A DNA stretch of 64,000 nt from NCBI GenBank assembly GCA_959601025.1, contig CAUGOD010000010.1, forward strand, positions 8,159-72,158, given 5' to 3'. Within the stretch, counting starts at the first letter, position 1. Each line of letters starts with the position of its first letter. The notes under the pieces are model-generated. The model was not told the origin of the DNA and searched no databases. It worked only from the letters and a program-made list of their open reading frames with translations. This document shows positions 26,714 through 35,350 of this stretch, in pieces. The translations under genes and the position numbers were made by a program. This DNA is from an uncultured Oscillospiraceae bacterium. GTDB lineage: Bacteria; Bacillota; Clostridia; Oscillospirales; Acutalibacteraceae.

Positions 26714-27667
26714 ATGATTGAAATCGAAAAGCCCAGGATCGAAGCAGTGGACGCCGCTTCCGACGGTACCTATGGCAAGTTCATTGTGGAACCGCTGGAG
26801 CGTGGTTATGGGACGACACTCGGCAACAGCCTGCGCCGTGTGCTGCTGTCCTCCCTGCCCGGCGTGGCGGTTACTTCGGTGAAAATCGACGGTATCCTGC
26901 ATGAATTCTCCACCATCGAAGGCGTTAAGGAAGACGTGACCGAGATCATCCTGAACATCAAGGGCCTGACCGCCAAGATTACCGGCGACGGCCCGAAGGT
27001 GGTCTATATTGAGGCCGAAGGCGCCGGCGAAGTCAACGCCGGTTCCATCAAGTGCGACAGCGAGGTCGAGATTCTCAACCCCGACATGCACATTGCGACG
27101 CTCGGCGACGGCGCCCGGCTGTATATGGAAATCACGCTGGATAAGGGGCGCGGCTATGTTCCGGCCGAACGGAACAAGCAGCAGATGGCCCCGGTGATTG
27201 GCGTGATCCCGGTCGATTCGATCTACACCCCGGTGGTGAAGGTGAACTATACCGTGGAAAACACCCGCGTCGGCCAGATTACCGACTATGATAAACTGAC
27301 TCTTGAGGTGTGGACCAACGGAACCATCTCCGCAAAAGAGGCCGTTTCTCTGGGCGCGAAAGTGCTCACCGAGCATCTGAACCTGTTTGTGGATCTCTCC
27401 GGCGAGACCTATGCCGGCGATTCCATTATGGTGGAAAAGGATGACAAGGGTAAGGAAAAGGTTCTTGAAATGACGATTGAGGAACTCGACCTGTCGGTCC
27501 GTTCCTTCAACTGCCTCAAGCGCGCGGGCATCAATACCGTGGAAGACCTTATCAACAAGTCGGAAGACGATATGATGAAGGTTCGCAACCTCGGCCGCAA
27601 ATCGCTGGAGGAAGTGGTGAATAAGCTGGCGTCCCTGGGCTTTACCCTGCATTCGGAGGAAGAATAA
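26714..27667 (+). CDS. rpoA: RNA polymerase alpha subunit
   Basis: Alpha dimerises to start RNA polymerase assembly. The 317-residue product has the N-terminal dimerisation domain with the signature [20 protein letters not shown] (about residues 33-52) and the C-terminal domain (about 250-317) with [20 protein letters not shown] and [12 protein letters not shown], which binds UP elements and activators. Confidence 0.98.
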   Translation: MIEIEKPRIEAVDAASDGTYGKFIVEPLERGYGTTLGNSLRRVLLSSLPGVAVTSVKIDGILHEFSTIEGVKEDVTEIILNIKGLTAKITGDGPKVVYIEAEGAGEVNAGSIKCDSEVEILNPDMHIATLGDGARLYMEITLDKGRGYVPAERNKQQMAPVIGVIPVDSIYTPVVKVNYTVENTRVGQITDYDKLTLEVWTNGTISAKEAVSLGAKVLTEHLNLFVDLSGETYAGDSIMVEKDDKGKEKVLEMTIEELDLSVRSFNCLKRAGINTVEDLINKSEDDMMKVRNLGRKSLEEVVNKLASLGFTLHSEEE

Positions 27668-27772
27668 GCCGCTTGGCTTTCCCTGACTGCGGCTCCTGCC
27701 CCGGCGCCCTTAATCCAAAATTTCCAAGTATTCCGAACTCGGCATAAGTCGAAGGAAAAGGAGTGAATTCAC

Positions 27773-28114
27773 ATGCCTGGAACCAGAAAGCTCGGCCGTC
27801 CCACGGCTCACCGTACCGCGATGCTCAGAGCGATGGTCACCTTCCTGCTTGAGAAGGGCCGCATTGAAACCACGGTCACCCGCGCCAAAGAGGTGCGCTC
27901 CCTGACCGAAAAGATGATCACGATCGCGAAGAACCCGACGCTGGCGAATAAGCGCCTGGTGTTCTCCTTTGTTACGAAGGAAAGCGTTGCCAAGAAGCTG
28001 TTTGATGAAATCGCGCCGAAATACGCCGACTGCAACGGCGGCTATACCCGTATTGTCAAGACCGGCGCCCGCCGCGGCGACGCCGCGGAAATGGCGATCA
28101 TTGAACTGAAGTGA
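27773..28114 (+). CDS. rplQ: 50S ribosomal protein L17
   Basis: bL17 is a 50S protein at the tunnel exit. The 113-residue product opens with [21 protein letters not shown] and has [24 protein letters not shown]. It is the last gene of the operon. Confidence 0.97.
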   Translation: MPGTRKLGRPTAHRTAMLRAMVTFLLEKGRIETTVTRAKEVRSLTEKMITIAKNPTLANKRLVFSFVTKESVAKKLFDEIAPKYADCNGGYTRIVKTGARRGDAAEMAIIELK

Positions 28115-28144
28115 TTTGCTTTCAAAGGCTTCCCAAAGCAATCG

Positions 28145-28183
28145 AAACCGGCCGTTCCCTTCGCAGGGAACGGCCGGTTTTTA
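28145..28183 (+). terminator. terminator of the ribosomal protein operon
   Basis: A perfect 15-bp stem (AAACCGGCCGTTCCC and its complement) with a 6-base loop is followed by T residues. Confidence 0.93.
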
Positions 28184-28197
28184 TGTTACCGAAGAGG

Positions 28198-28240
28198 CAA
28201 AAAAGGCCCTGCCCGAACATATCGGGCAGGGCCTTTTTTG
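28198..28240. terminator. bidirectional terminator
   Basis: AAAAAAGGCCCTGCCCG pairs with CGGGCAGGGCCTTTTTT across a 7-base loop, so it works on both strands. On the minus strand it ends the DUF4838 gene; on the plus strand it backs up the ribosomal operon terminator. Confidence 0.93.
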
Positions 28241-28242
28241 CT

Positions 28243-30054
28243 TTAATAGAAGTCAATGGAAAAGCGGGCCCTATTCCACAGCGTAAATTGATTCTCCATT
28301 CGGGCCTTCTGTTCCTCGGTAACGGAATCCAATTTGGATTTCGCCTCGTCAATAATGGCATTGATGATTTCTACCCGATCGGGCGTATACATCTCACTGG
28401 GCTGGGGCGGTATCCAACAAATGCTGCTGCCCTCGCACATTTCGCTGCTGTCAGCCAGCGCTTTATAGTACAGGAACATATCCTCCGCAGCGGCCCCATA
28501 CAGCTTGTGGCAGGCATCTAAAAGCATCTGTTCTCCCGTCAGACCGCCGTCCCACATACCGCGGGACGACACATACCAGAGAGGCCAGCGAAGGGGATAG
28601 CTCTCTTCTGTTTCGCGGTGACAGGAGGCCGGTCCCTGATCGTAGTACACATAAGAAGCGCCGTTCTGTTTCCAAAGCGCGTGATTCCGGGTGGCGACAT
28701 TTCCCTGTACCCAGGGGACATCCGCCCACGAGGCACGTTCATATGCAATACAATACCATTCCCAGATAGAGACATGCTTCAGCGAGGCTTTTTCGATAAA
28801 CTCCTGGAAATTTCCAAGCCAGGACTGGGTATAGGTGTTGTGCGTGATGCTGTTGTAGCCTGTGACCGCCTTGTCCAGGTCGAGCGGCGTGGTCATACTG
28901 GTCTCCCGGCAGAACATGACCTCTACGTTTGGATGAGCCGTCGTCTTTTCGGGCGGGAAAAAGGTGTTGTGATAACTCAGGATCGAAATGGTCTTTTCCG
29001 GGTATTTCTGCGATACGATTTCCGCGACGCGATTGGCGAATACCAGTAATTGATCCGTGGCGTTTCCGGCGGCGGCGCAGGTTTCGCATTCACACCAGCC
29101 CTTCTCCCAGCCGTCGTTTGCGGCTAGGGAATAATTGGTCATGTTGGGGTTAGTTTCCCAGCGCGCCATTATTTTTTTTGCGGCCTCTTCGGCGAGTTCC
29201 GGATTGGTGTAATCATACTGCCACCAGCTCTCGGAATGGGGATCCCGCTTTCCGTCTACCAAAGCGAACCATTCCGGGTGCTCATCAAAGTATTCATCCA
29301 AAGGAATTATCTGAGGGATACCATGCCCGATCATGGTGGAGTCTCCGCCCAGGTACCAGCGTACTCCCACCTCCGGCGTTTGCGACAGAACCTGCGTCCG
29401 CCGGGAGCGGAACTGCGGGGTATGCTGAACATCCAAATCCCCGATAGCCAGGACAGGGTGACTGGGAACTACCTGCCACAGCTCGTCCGGGCCAAACCAG
29501 CCGCAGCCCAGATACTCCAGCAGCATGGTCACGGCAAACTGCGTACCGGTATAGAGGGCGTCGTCGTTCCCCAGCAGGACAAGCTGGTTTCCGTCCCTTT
29601 TAAGCAGCACTTTTTCCTTTTCCGGATAACCGGTGGGCTGTTCAATCCCCAGCGCCGCCGTCTGCCTGGTCGGCCCGACCAGAATCCGGTATTCCTCCGC
29701 CGGCTCCTCGCTGTCGGAGTAAAGGGGAATGGAAGCGCCGGTAATCGTGTCCAGATGCTTCTGCAGGTCCTCTGCGGCGGTTTTTACCTTATCGGTTGCA
29801 GCAGCCGGAATCACAATGGCGGCCCGGGCGGTTCCGTTTTCTGCAATAAGAAAATCGGACGCGTCCGGCGCGGTGACAAGGACGGTGTTGGCAGGGAGCG
29901 TCGGAATTTCCATAATCGCGGGCGAAGCGGAGGATTCCGCGTCGGATGACGGCGTCGAGGAAGACGCGCCCGATTTACAGGCGGTGAGGGAAAACAACAG
30001 CGCCCCTGTCAGAAGGAGCAGAAAGCCGGAGCGCCCGGCAGACTTCTGTCTCAT
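28243..30054 (-). CDS. DUF4838-type lipoprotein, probable glycan-active enzyme
   Basis: The 603-residue product is exported and lipid-anchored: hydrophobic segment at residues 11-23 and lipobox L-T-A-C with Cys 26, followed by a Ser-rich linker. Residues about 60-180 resemble the N-terminal domain found before alpha-glucuronidase-like barrels, with AAEDLQKHLDTITGASIPLYS. The rest has the DUF4838-type segments GCGWFGPDELWQVVP, SLAANDGWEKGWCECETC and CETC-centred NATDQLLVFANRVAEI. Function is unproven; a glycosidase-like fold is likely. A GGGAGG site supports ATG 30054. Confidence 0.85.
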   Translation of the reverse strand: MRQKSAGRSGFLLLLTGALLFSLTACKSGASSSTPSSDAESSASPAIMEIPTLPANTVLVTAPDASDFLIAENGTARAAIVIPAAATDKVKTAAEDLQKHLDTITGASIPLYSDSEEPAEEYRILVGPTRQTAALGIEQPTGYPEKEKVLLKRDGNQLVLLGNDDALYTGTQFAVTMLLEYLGCGWFGPDELWQVVPSHPVLAIGDLDVQHTPQFRSRRTQVLSQTPEVGVRWYLGGDSTMIGHGIPQIIPLDEYFDEHPEWFALVDGKRDPHSESWWQYDYTNPELAEEAAKKIMARWETNPNMTNYSLAANDGWEKGWCECETCAAAGNATDQLLVFANRVAEIVSQKYPEKTISILSYHNTFFPPEKTTAHPNVEVMFCRETSMTTPLDLDKAVTGYNSITHNTYTQSWLGNFQEFIEKASLKHVSIWEWYCIAYERASWADVPWVQGNVATRNHALWKQNGASYVYYDQGPASCHRETEESYPLRWPLWYVSSRGMWDGGLTGEQMLLDACHKLYGAAAEDMFLYYKALADSSEMCEGSSICWIPPQPSEMYTPDRVEIINAIIDEAKSKLDSVTEEQKARMENQFTLWNRARFSIDFY

Positions 30055-30157
30055 ATGGTGAAGACCTCCCTGAAAAATAGCTAGGCATAAAGACGGATAC
30101 ACCTAAGAAAAGGCCATCCAAACAATATGCATGATTTATAAACGGGCCGTTTCTTTT

Positions 30158-30185
30158 ATTATATAGAAATTTCCCAAACGAGCAA
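30158..30185 (-). promoter_or_regulatory. possible promoter of the DUF4838 gene
   Basis: TATAAT at 30158-30163 is preceded after 16 bases by TTGCTC on the minus strand. Confidence 0.5.
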
Positions 30186-30307
30186 GGCGCAAATTTGTTA
30201 TGGGGAGGGTGCATATTTGCGGATTTTGACGGACAGGGCGAAACAGGAATTACATGACGGCGGTACGCGGCTGCAAAGGAAATTTTCAGTACGGAAGCAA
30301 CAAGATA

Positions 30308-30316
30308 TGGTATAAT
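30308..30316 (+). promoter_or_regulatory. extended -10 promoter
   Basis: TGG is followed directly by a perfect TATAAT at 30311-30316. No good -35 box is seen. The leader to the gene at 30483 would be about 160 bases. Confidence 0.5.
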
Positions 30317-30482
30317 AGCAACGTTGGGAAAATGCCGACAGGCATTTTCGATTGCGCCGCCGGACGCTGTCGGTACAGAGTCCGGTGACGGAACACACGG
30401 ATTTTTGCATGAAAAGGCAGAGAAAGGCAGGAAAATAAAACATAGGACGATACATTTTGAAGCAGACAGGGGGCGGGGCCAC

Positions 30483-31316
30483 ATGGAAGAGCGGAGAGAA
30501 CAGAAAGAACAGAAAGACTGGCAGAAGCCCAAAAAGGCCTTTGACGCGGAGAAAGAAACCGATTTGTACATTCCCCGGGCCGATTCCCCACGGGCTGTGG
30601 AGCGAACGGCGCGGGCGGCCAGATGCCAGCTGTTCTGGGCCGCGGTCTGTGTGCTCGCCCTTCTCGGAGCAGTGCTTGGCGGGATACTCCTGTATCAGAC
30701 GCTGAAACCGGCCGGGTTTTCGGGCAGGGAGCTGCTGGCGTACGACGGGTTGACATACGAGCGGTTAGAAGACGCGGAGGATTTCGCGGCGCTTGGCCTG
30801 ACGACCCCGATCGACCATTCCCATTGCGGCGAGCTGGTAGGAGAACTGGCCGACGACACGCGTTGGAACAGAACCCGTCTCTACCGAGTGGAGGGGATTG
30901 CCACCCGCGCTTTGCTGGCGGCGGAGAAGGACGGAGAGGTCGCACTGTACCGCTTCTGCTATTTTACTGAGCCGGAGGGACGGACCGGACAGGATGTTCT
31001 GTCGGTGATTACCGATGGTTCAGCGCTTGCCGGGGTGGACTGCTATGGAAAAGCGGGGGAGTGGTCCCGCCTTCTGCGCAGCGGGGAAGAGCTGTCGGCC
31101 TTTGAGGAGGCGTTTGCCTTGCTGGAACCGGCGGAAAACGCCGGCGAGCTCCGCAGCCGGATGGAGGAAACCGGCGCGTGGGACGCGACGCTGACCATCC
31201 GCTGTGAAAATGGCCTGACCTTTCATCTCAGCCTGTATGAGGAGTTGTCGGCGCTTGCCGGCTTTCGCACCGTTTACGCCCTACCGGCGGGATTTCTCGA
31301 ACTGGTAATGGAGTAA
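30483..31316 (+). CDS. single-pass membrane protein, unknown function
   Basis: The 277-residue product has a charged, Lys/Glu-rich cytoplasmic N-terminus of about 55 residues, one transmembrane helix (about 57-80, FWAAVCVLALLGAVLGG) and an extracytoplasmic domain of about 195 residues, mixed alpha/beta, with no motif I recognise. The start ATG 30483 is weakly supported by an AGGGGG tract; the frame is open to 30324. It is a single gene between its promoter and a bidirectional terminator. Confidence 0.7.
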   Translation: MEERREQKEQKDWQKPKKAFDAEKETDLYIPRADSPRAVERTARAARCQLFWAAVCVLALLGAVLGGILLYQTLKPAGFSGRELLAYDGLTYERLEDAEDFAALGLTTPIDHSHCGELVGELADDTRWNRTRLYRVEGIATRALLAAEKDGEVALYRFCYFTEPEGRTGQDVLSVITDGSALAGVDCYGKAGEWSRLLRSGEELSAFEEAFALLEPAENAGELRSRMEETGAWDATLTIRCENGLTFHLSLYEELSALAGFRTVYALPAGFLELVME

Positions 31317-31333
31317 CGGTATAGCAGGCCCAA

Positions 31334-31384
31334 GAAAAAAACAGCCGGTCATCTGCGGTGTCCCGCGATGACCGGTTGTTTTTT
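31334..31384. terminator. bidirectional terminator between convergent genes
   Basis: CCGGTCATC pairs with GATGACCGG, extended by AACAG/TTGTT, with A and T tracts on both sides. Confidence 0.9.
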
Positions 31385-32078
31385 AATACTGCTTATTTTT
31401 CAGGATTCGGACGGAAACGAAAACCGAAAGCGCCGCGCCAGCGAGAAGCAGGACGCCGACCAGCCAGGGAAGAAGAGCCAGCAGGAGAGGCGGTACGGAG
31501 AAGCTTTCCATTCCCTTCAGCATCTCTTTGGGCAGCAGTAATTTTACCAGCAGGACTCCCAGCATGGGGACGGCGCAGATCATCAGCATCACCAGGCGGC
31601 TTTTGTTTACTCCGAATTTATAGAGCAGCGGAAACAGGACGGAAACCAGCAGCAGCGCCACGCCGATGCTGGCGAGCAGCGAGATCAGCGTTTCCTCCAC
31701 GCCGCCGTCCCCGGTTTTCCGGATAAAACCGATTGCCAGATTGATCAGGGCGATAATTACCGAGCCGCCTATCCCGACGGTCAGCGCGACGCCGTAGCGG
31801 GCGAGCACCACCGTCAGAGGAGAAAGGGGAGAGGCGGCGACCAGCTTGTCGAAATGTACCTGTTCGTCATAGGCGAAGCAGTTGATCGCCATGATAAACA
31901 TCAGCACCGAAAACAGGCTGGTAAGAAAGGCCATGCCGTCCACGGTAAAGGAGAAAACTACGATCATCAGGGTAAGGTAAATCGCCATTAGCCGCAGCTG
32001 CTTCGCCATCAACGCCCAGTCCTTCCGCATTAATCCGATAAAACGGTTTTTACGGGCGGCCTGTGTTCTTTCTTTCAT
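31383..32078 (-). CDS. ABC-2 type transporter permease
   Basis: This 231-residue membrane protein has six hydrophobic helices and the N-terminal RKDWALMAKQLRLM segment typical of ABC-2 (PF13346-like) permeases. The start overlaps the stop of the ATPase gene, so the two proteins form an exporter. Together with the GntR gene upstream this is a YtrA-type system, often linked to cell-envelope stress or antimicrobial peptides. The substrate is unknown. Confidence 0.88.
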   Translation of the reverse strand: MKERTQAARKNRFIGLMRKDWALMAKQLRLMAIYLTLMIVVFSFTVDGMAFLTSLFSVLMFIMAINCFAYDEQVHFDKLVAASPLSPLTVVLARYGVALTVGIGGSVIIALINLAIGFIRKTGDGGVEETLISLLASIGVALLLVSVLFPLLYKFGVNKSRLVMLMICAVPMLGVLLVKLLLPKEMLKGMESFSVPPLLLALLPWLVGVLLLAGAALSVFVSVRILKNKQY

Positions 32079-32932
32079 TTCCGGCGCCCTCCTTTCGTTG
32101 CAAACAGCATAATGTCTTCGATGGTCGGCCGCTCGACCGCCAGCCCGTTTAGGCTGGGCAGACGGCGGGTTTTGCTCAGCGCCTCAAAGCCGTATTCGTT
32201 TTTCCGCACGCCGACCAGCAGGTCCGGATCAATTTGTTCGAGTTGGGCGGCGCTGCCTTTCACCAGCACATACTGCTCCCGCAGCCGGTCCTTTTCTTTG
32301 TGGAAAAGGAGACGGCCCCGGTCGATCAGCGCGATCGTGTCCGCGATCTTTTCCAGGTCGCTGGTGATGTGGGAGGACAGGACGATGGAATGCCGCTCAT
32401 CCTGCAAAAAGTCGAGGAACAAATCTAGAATCTCGTCCCGCACCAGAGGATCCAGTCCGCTGGTCGGTTCGTCCAGCAGAAGCAGCCGGGGATGGTGCGC
32501 CATCGCCGCGGCGATAGACAGCTTCATTTTCATGCCGCGGGAGAATTCCTTCACCGCCTTTTTCCCGGGGAGGGAGAAGCGTTCAAGCAGCTCTTGGAAG
32601 AGACGGGAATCCCACGCGTCGTACAGCGCCCCCATATAGCCGTCGATCTGCTTCGGCGTCAGGATTTCATGGAAGCAGGGCTCGTCGAACACGACCCCGA
32701 TCTGCTGCTTGATCTCCCGTTCGTGCGCGCGGTTGTCCAGTCCGAATACCCGGATAGCGCCGGCGTCCCGCCGGATCAGGTTCAGGATCAGCTTGAGGGT
32801 GGTGCTCTTTCCCGCGCCGTTGGCGCCGACCAGGCCGGTGATGGTTCCTTCCTCCACGGCAAGGTTCAGGTCCTGCAGGGTAAAGCCGTCGTACTCTTTG
32901 CGCAGGCCTTCGATTTCAATGACATAGCTCAT
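32075..32932 (-). CDS. ABC transporter ATP-binding protein
   Basis: The 285-residue ATPase has Walker A GANGAGKST, signature EFSRGMKMKLSIAAAMAHHP, Walker B LLLDEPTSGLDP and the H-loop SSHI. A C-terminal extension of about 80 residues includes LVKGSAAQLEQIDPD, typical of YxlF/EcsA-like exporters. The start at 32932 has a GGAG site. It lies second in the GntR-ATPase-permease operon. Confidence 0.93.
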   Translation of the reverse strand: MSYVIEIEGLRKEYDGFTLQDLNLAVEEGTITGLVGANGAGKSTTLKLILNLIRRDAGAIRVFGLDNRAHEREIKQQIGVVFDEPCFHEILTPKQIDGYMGALYDAWDSRLFQELLERFSLPGKKAVKEFSRGMKMKLSIAAAMAHHPRLLLLDEPTSGLDPLVRDEILDLFLDFLQDERHSIVLSSHITSDLEKIADTIALIDRGRLLFHKEKDRLREQYVLVKGSAAQLEQIDPDLLVGVRKNEYGFEALSKTRRLPSLNGLAVERPTIEDIMLFATKGGRRK

Positions 32933-33129
32933 ACCGATTCTCCATTCCGCGCCAATATCCGGCGCTAACAGGGGGGATGCTCGAAACGCGCTCCCGGTGT
33001 TCAGGGGATGTTCAGGGCGCAAAAAGCCAGGCCCTCGCCCGGCTGAAAGGCCGGACGGAAGCGATAGGCTTCGGATGGACGGCGCGTCCGCCGTTGGTAA
33101 AGGAAAACATGGAAATGGGCGGGCGCGTG

Positions 33130-33510
33130 TTATCCGTCTGTCTCGTCGTACAGCAGGACAATCAGATCGGCCAGCTCGTCTTTCCCCACGCCGGCCGTTT
33201 TTGCGGCGGAGACCGCTGCGGTCAGGCTTTGCTCCATCAGCCGGCGCTGTTCCTCCCGGATCAGCTCCATGTTCCGCGAGGCAACAAAGCTGCCCTTTCC
33301 CGACATGGTGACGATAAAGCCCTCGCGTTCCAGTTCCTCATACGCCCGCTTGGTGGTGATGACGCTAATGCGAAGCTCCTTGGCGAGCAGGCGGATAGAA
33401 GGCAGCGGTTCGCCCTCCGTCATTTCCCCGGAAATGATTGCGCCCTTGATCTGGCTGACGATCTGCCCATAGATCGGCGTTTCCCCGGTATTGCGGATTA
33501 TAATGTTCAA
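33130..33510 (-). CDS. GntR-family regulator, YtrA subfamily
   Basis: The 126-residue protein has an N-terminal winged helix (PIYGQIVSQIKGAIISGEMTEGEPLPSIRLLAKELRISVITTKRAYEELEREGF, residues 12-65) and only a short helical tail, which is the YtrA layout. It starts with TTG, with GAGGTG upstream. A 19-bp palindrome lies over its -10 region, so it most likely represses its own operon until an envelope signal or ligand releases it. Confidence 0.93.
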   Translation of the reverse strand: MNIIIRNTGETPIYGQIVSQIKGAIISGEMTEGEPLPSIRLLAKELRISVITTKRAYEELEREGFIVTMSGKGSFVASRNMELIREEQRRLMEQSLTAAVSAAKTAGVGKDELADLIVLLYDETDG

Positions 33511-33532
33511 CGCGTCACCTCTGCGTGCTTAC

Positions 33533-33551
33533 TGTATATATAGTATATACA
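33533..33551 (-). promoter_or_regulatory. palindromic operator of the GntR operon
   Basis: TGTATATA-N3-TATATACA is a perfect inverted repeat overlapping the -10 box. This position and symmetry fit a dimeric GntR repressor site. Confidence 0.8.
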
Positions 33552-33571
33552 CAGAATGCTCGGATTGTCAA
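33542..33571 (-). promoter_or_regulatory. promoter of the GntR-ABC operon
   Basis: TTGACA at 33566-33571 and TATACT at 33542-33547 are spaced by 18 bases on the minus strand. Confidence 0.8.
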
Positions 33572-33585
33572 GACTTATCCGGAAG

Positions 33586-33625
33586 AAAAAACCCTCCGTA
33601 TGTCTGACCGGCATACGGAGGGAAA
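33586..33625 (-). terminator. terminator of the ThiT-like gene
   Basis: CCCTCCGTATG pairs with CATACGGAGGG and is followed by TTTTTT on the minus strand. Confidence 0.93.
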
Positions 33626-33641
33626 AGAATAGCGGATAAAT

Positions 33642-34664
33642 TTACGCTGCCTGACGCTTTGCCCGGCTGCGGAAGAGAACAAAAAACGCCGCCGCCAATA
33701 CGCAGACGGTCAGCAGGATCATCTGAACCCAGCTGTCGGAGGAAAGCTCGCCGTTTTGCACGGTCAGGACGATAAACACCACGTCGAATACCGCCGCGGC
33801 CGCCACCCCAATGACGGGCAGGGCGCGGAACAGACCCTTCAGCTTTACCGGGCTGTCGGCGGGAACCCGTGCGGCGAGCCGGCCGAGCAGGAAAAACAGG
33901 AGCACGCCGACCACCGTCACGATCGCCAGCAACAGCCAGTTGGCCTGTGTGATTCCGGTGATGTCGAATTCGCCGGTTTCCGGATTCTGAAGCAGAGAAA
34001 AAACATGCGCTACGTCGAACACCGCCGCAACAGCCAGCGCGGTTTTGCCGATCCCGGAGTACAATACCGCGAGGTCGGGCGCTTTCGCCTGCGGTGCGGT
34101 ACGGGTAATGGTCTCGCTGCCGAAATCCAGTACCTTTGAGAGGTATACCGCGCCGACCACCGTAATCAGGGTCTCCGGTGCCATATAGGTAGCGTTATAG
34201 ATCAGGGAGTACAGCAGCGCCTGGGAGTCCGGGATGGAGAGCCCGGCCCAGACCGTGCAGCCGGAAATGACATGGCAGATATACCGCAGCACGCAGGCGA
34301 GAACAGTGCCTGCGGCCAGCGCCGCCCCCTGGCTGTGGAGCTTACCGCGGAAAACACCGCCCAGGCCCAGCGCCAGGAAGGCGACGATATAGTCCAGCAG
34401 GATGATGGCGGCCGCCGCGCCAGCAGTTGTCGCGAACGACAGGGAACTCATCCCCATCAGGAGCTGAAGCAGGCTGTAGGCAAAAGCGGTAAACAGTCCC
34501 CAGCCGGTTCCGTAACGATAGGCGATCAGGATAATCGGAAGCATACTGAAGGCCGTGATGCTCCCTCCATAGGGCAGGTCGACGATTTTTACCATGCTGA
34601 GGATCGTGGCGAACGCCAGCATGATCGCGCTCTCGGTGAGCCGAAGCGCCCGTTTCTTTTCCAT
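33642..34664 (-). CDS. ThiT-like thiamine transporter with extra C-terminal membrane domain
   Basis: The N-terminal half (about residues 1-185) matches ThiT, the thiamine-binding S component of ECF transporters: LTESAIMLAFATILSMVKIVDLPYGGSITAFSMLPI and later ICHVISGCTVWAG. ThiT is usually near 190 residues; this protein has 340. The extra part (about 205-340) has four more hydrophobic helices in two similar pairs (AVAAVFDVAHVFSLLQNPETG and AAAAVFDVVFIVLTVQNGELS), looking like an internal duplication. Control by a TPP riboswitch supports thiamine or precursor uptake. ATG 34664 has an AAAAGGGG site. Confidence 0.88.
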   Translation of the reverse strand: MEKKRALRLTESAIMLAFATILSMVKIVDLPYGGSITAFSMLPIILIAYRYGTGWGLFTAFAYSLLQLLMGMSSLSFATTAGAAAAIILLDYIVAFLALGLGGVFRGKLHSQGAALAAGTVLACVLRYICHVISGCTVWAGLSIPDSQALLYSLIYNATYMAPETLITVVGAVYLSKVLDFGSETITRTAPQAKAPDLAVLYSGIGKTALAVAAVFDVAHVFSLLQNPETGEFDITGITQANWLLLAIVTVVGVLLFFLLGRLAARVPADSPVKLKGLFRALPVIGVAAAAVFDVVFIVLTVQNGELSSDSWVQMILLTVCVLAAAFFVLFRSRAKRQAA

Positions 34665-34721
34665 GGATACAGACCCCTTTTCTAAGATGGGACTGTGCCG
34701 CCGCAGACAAATCCGAGATGC

Positions 34722-34757
34722 AAAAAGCCCTCCACACAACAAAGGTGGAGGGTTTTC
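34722..34757 (-). terminator. TPP riboswitch terminator
   Basis: ACCCTCCAC pairs with GTGGAGGGC and is followed by TTTTT on the minus strand, between aptamer and start codon. Its position fits ligand-induced premature termination. Confidence 0.85.
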
Positions 34758-34797
34758 CTTCAAACCGATCCGCCGCGCCGGGGCGCACGGAAACGCA

Positions 34798-34900
34798 ATG
34801 AAAACATCCCTCCGCCGGTATTACCCGGATCAGGTTCAGGGTTTAGAGCCGCGGGCTCCCTCTCAGCCGGCCGATTCACCAGCACCCCTTGTCTTTCATG
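34798..34900 (-). promoter_or_regulatory. TPP riboswitch
   Basis: The minus strand has the conserved TPP (Thi box) elements GGGGTGC, GGCTGAGA and CCTGAACCTGATCCGGGTAA in order, with the final CGGAGGGA, enclosed by complementary ends near 34798-34806 and 34892-34900. Confidence 0.95.
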
Positions 34901-34950
34901 GTGGTAACAGTTCCTTTTTATTTCAGCGCGGGAATTCCGCACCGTTTTCT

Positions 34951-34979
34951 ACTATAGCGGTTTTGTCGGGATTTGTCAA
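34951..34979 (-). promoter_or_regulatory. promoter of the TPP riboswitch transcript
   Basis: TTGACA at 34974-34979 and TATAGT at 34951-34956 are spaced by 17 bases on the minus strand. Confidence 0.85.
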
Positions 34980-35056
34980 GGCAGGCCGCCCGAACGGCAT
35001 TTGCCGGTTGTTTCCGATAACCCGGTGGTAAAACAAGAAAAAACCGAAACTTTTTC

Positions 35057-35085
35057 TTGACAAGCAGGATAAATCTGCGTATAAT
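35057..35085 (+). promoter_or_regulatory. promoter of tRNA-Arg
   Basis: A perfect TTGACA at 35057-35062 and a perfect TATAAT at 35080-35085 are spaced by 17 bases, about 30 bases before the tRNA. Confidence 0.92.
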
Positions 35086-35116
35086 CAATACGTTGCCCGA
35101 ATACGGGCGGCAGCAT

Positions 35117-35193
35117 GCGCTTGTAGCTCAGCTGGATAGAGTGACTGGCTACGAACCAGTAGGTCGGGGGTTCGAGTCCCTCCAAGCGCGCCA
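35117..35193 (+). tRNA. tRNA-Arg(ACG)
   Basis: All four stems form: acceptor GCGCTTG/CAAGCGC, D stem GCTC/GAGT, anticodon stem ACTGG/CCAGT around loop CTACGAA (anticodon ACG) and T stem GGGGG/CCCTC around TTCGAGT. The 3' CCA is encoded. The integrase gene downstream points toward its 3' end. Confidence 0.97.
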
Positions 35194-35206
35194 GAAACCT
35201 TGTAGT

Positions 35207-35259
35207 GATGCGGTTTTTTGAAGTATTCACGGTACTTCTTAAAGCCGCATCATTTTTTT
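35207..35259 (+). terminator. terminator of tRNA-Arg
   Basis: GATGCGG pairs with CCGCATC around an inner GAAGTA/TACTTC stem and is followed by seven T. Confidence 0.88.
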
Positions 35260-35328
35260 ATGTCCATGCGAATTCCTCCCTTTTTCATTTGAATTTTGGT
35301 TTCCTGAAACCGTCCGTTGGAAAGGCCA

Positions 35329-35350
35329 TGCTACTACAATCTGCTACTAC
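35329..35350. repeat. short direct repeats beside the integrase
   Basis: TGCTACTAC occurs twice, at 35329-35337 and 35342-35350, the second overlapping the integrase stop. The TACTAC core resembles arm-type sites of Tn916-like recombinases. Confidence 0.45.

Noticed and set aside
28145..28240. Two adjacent hairpins as a possible small RNA
   Set aside because: Each fits a terminator well, and only about 15 bases lie between them.
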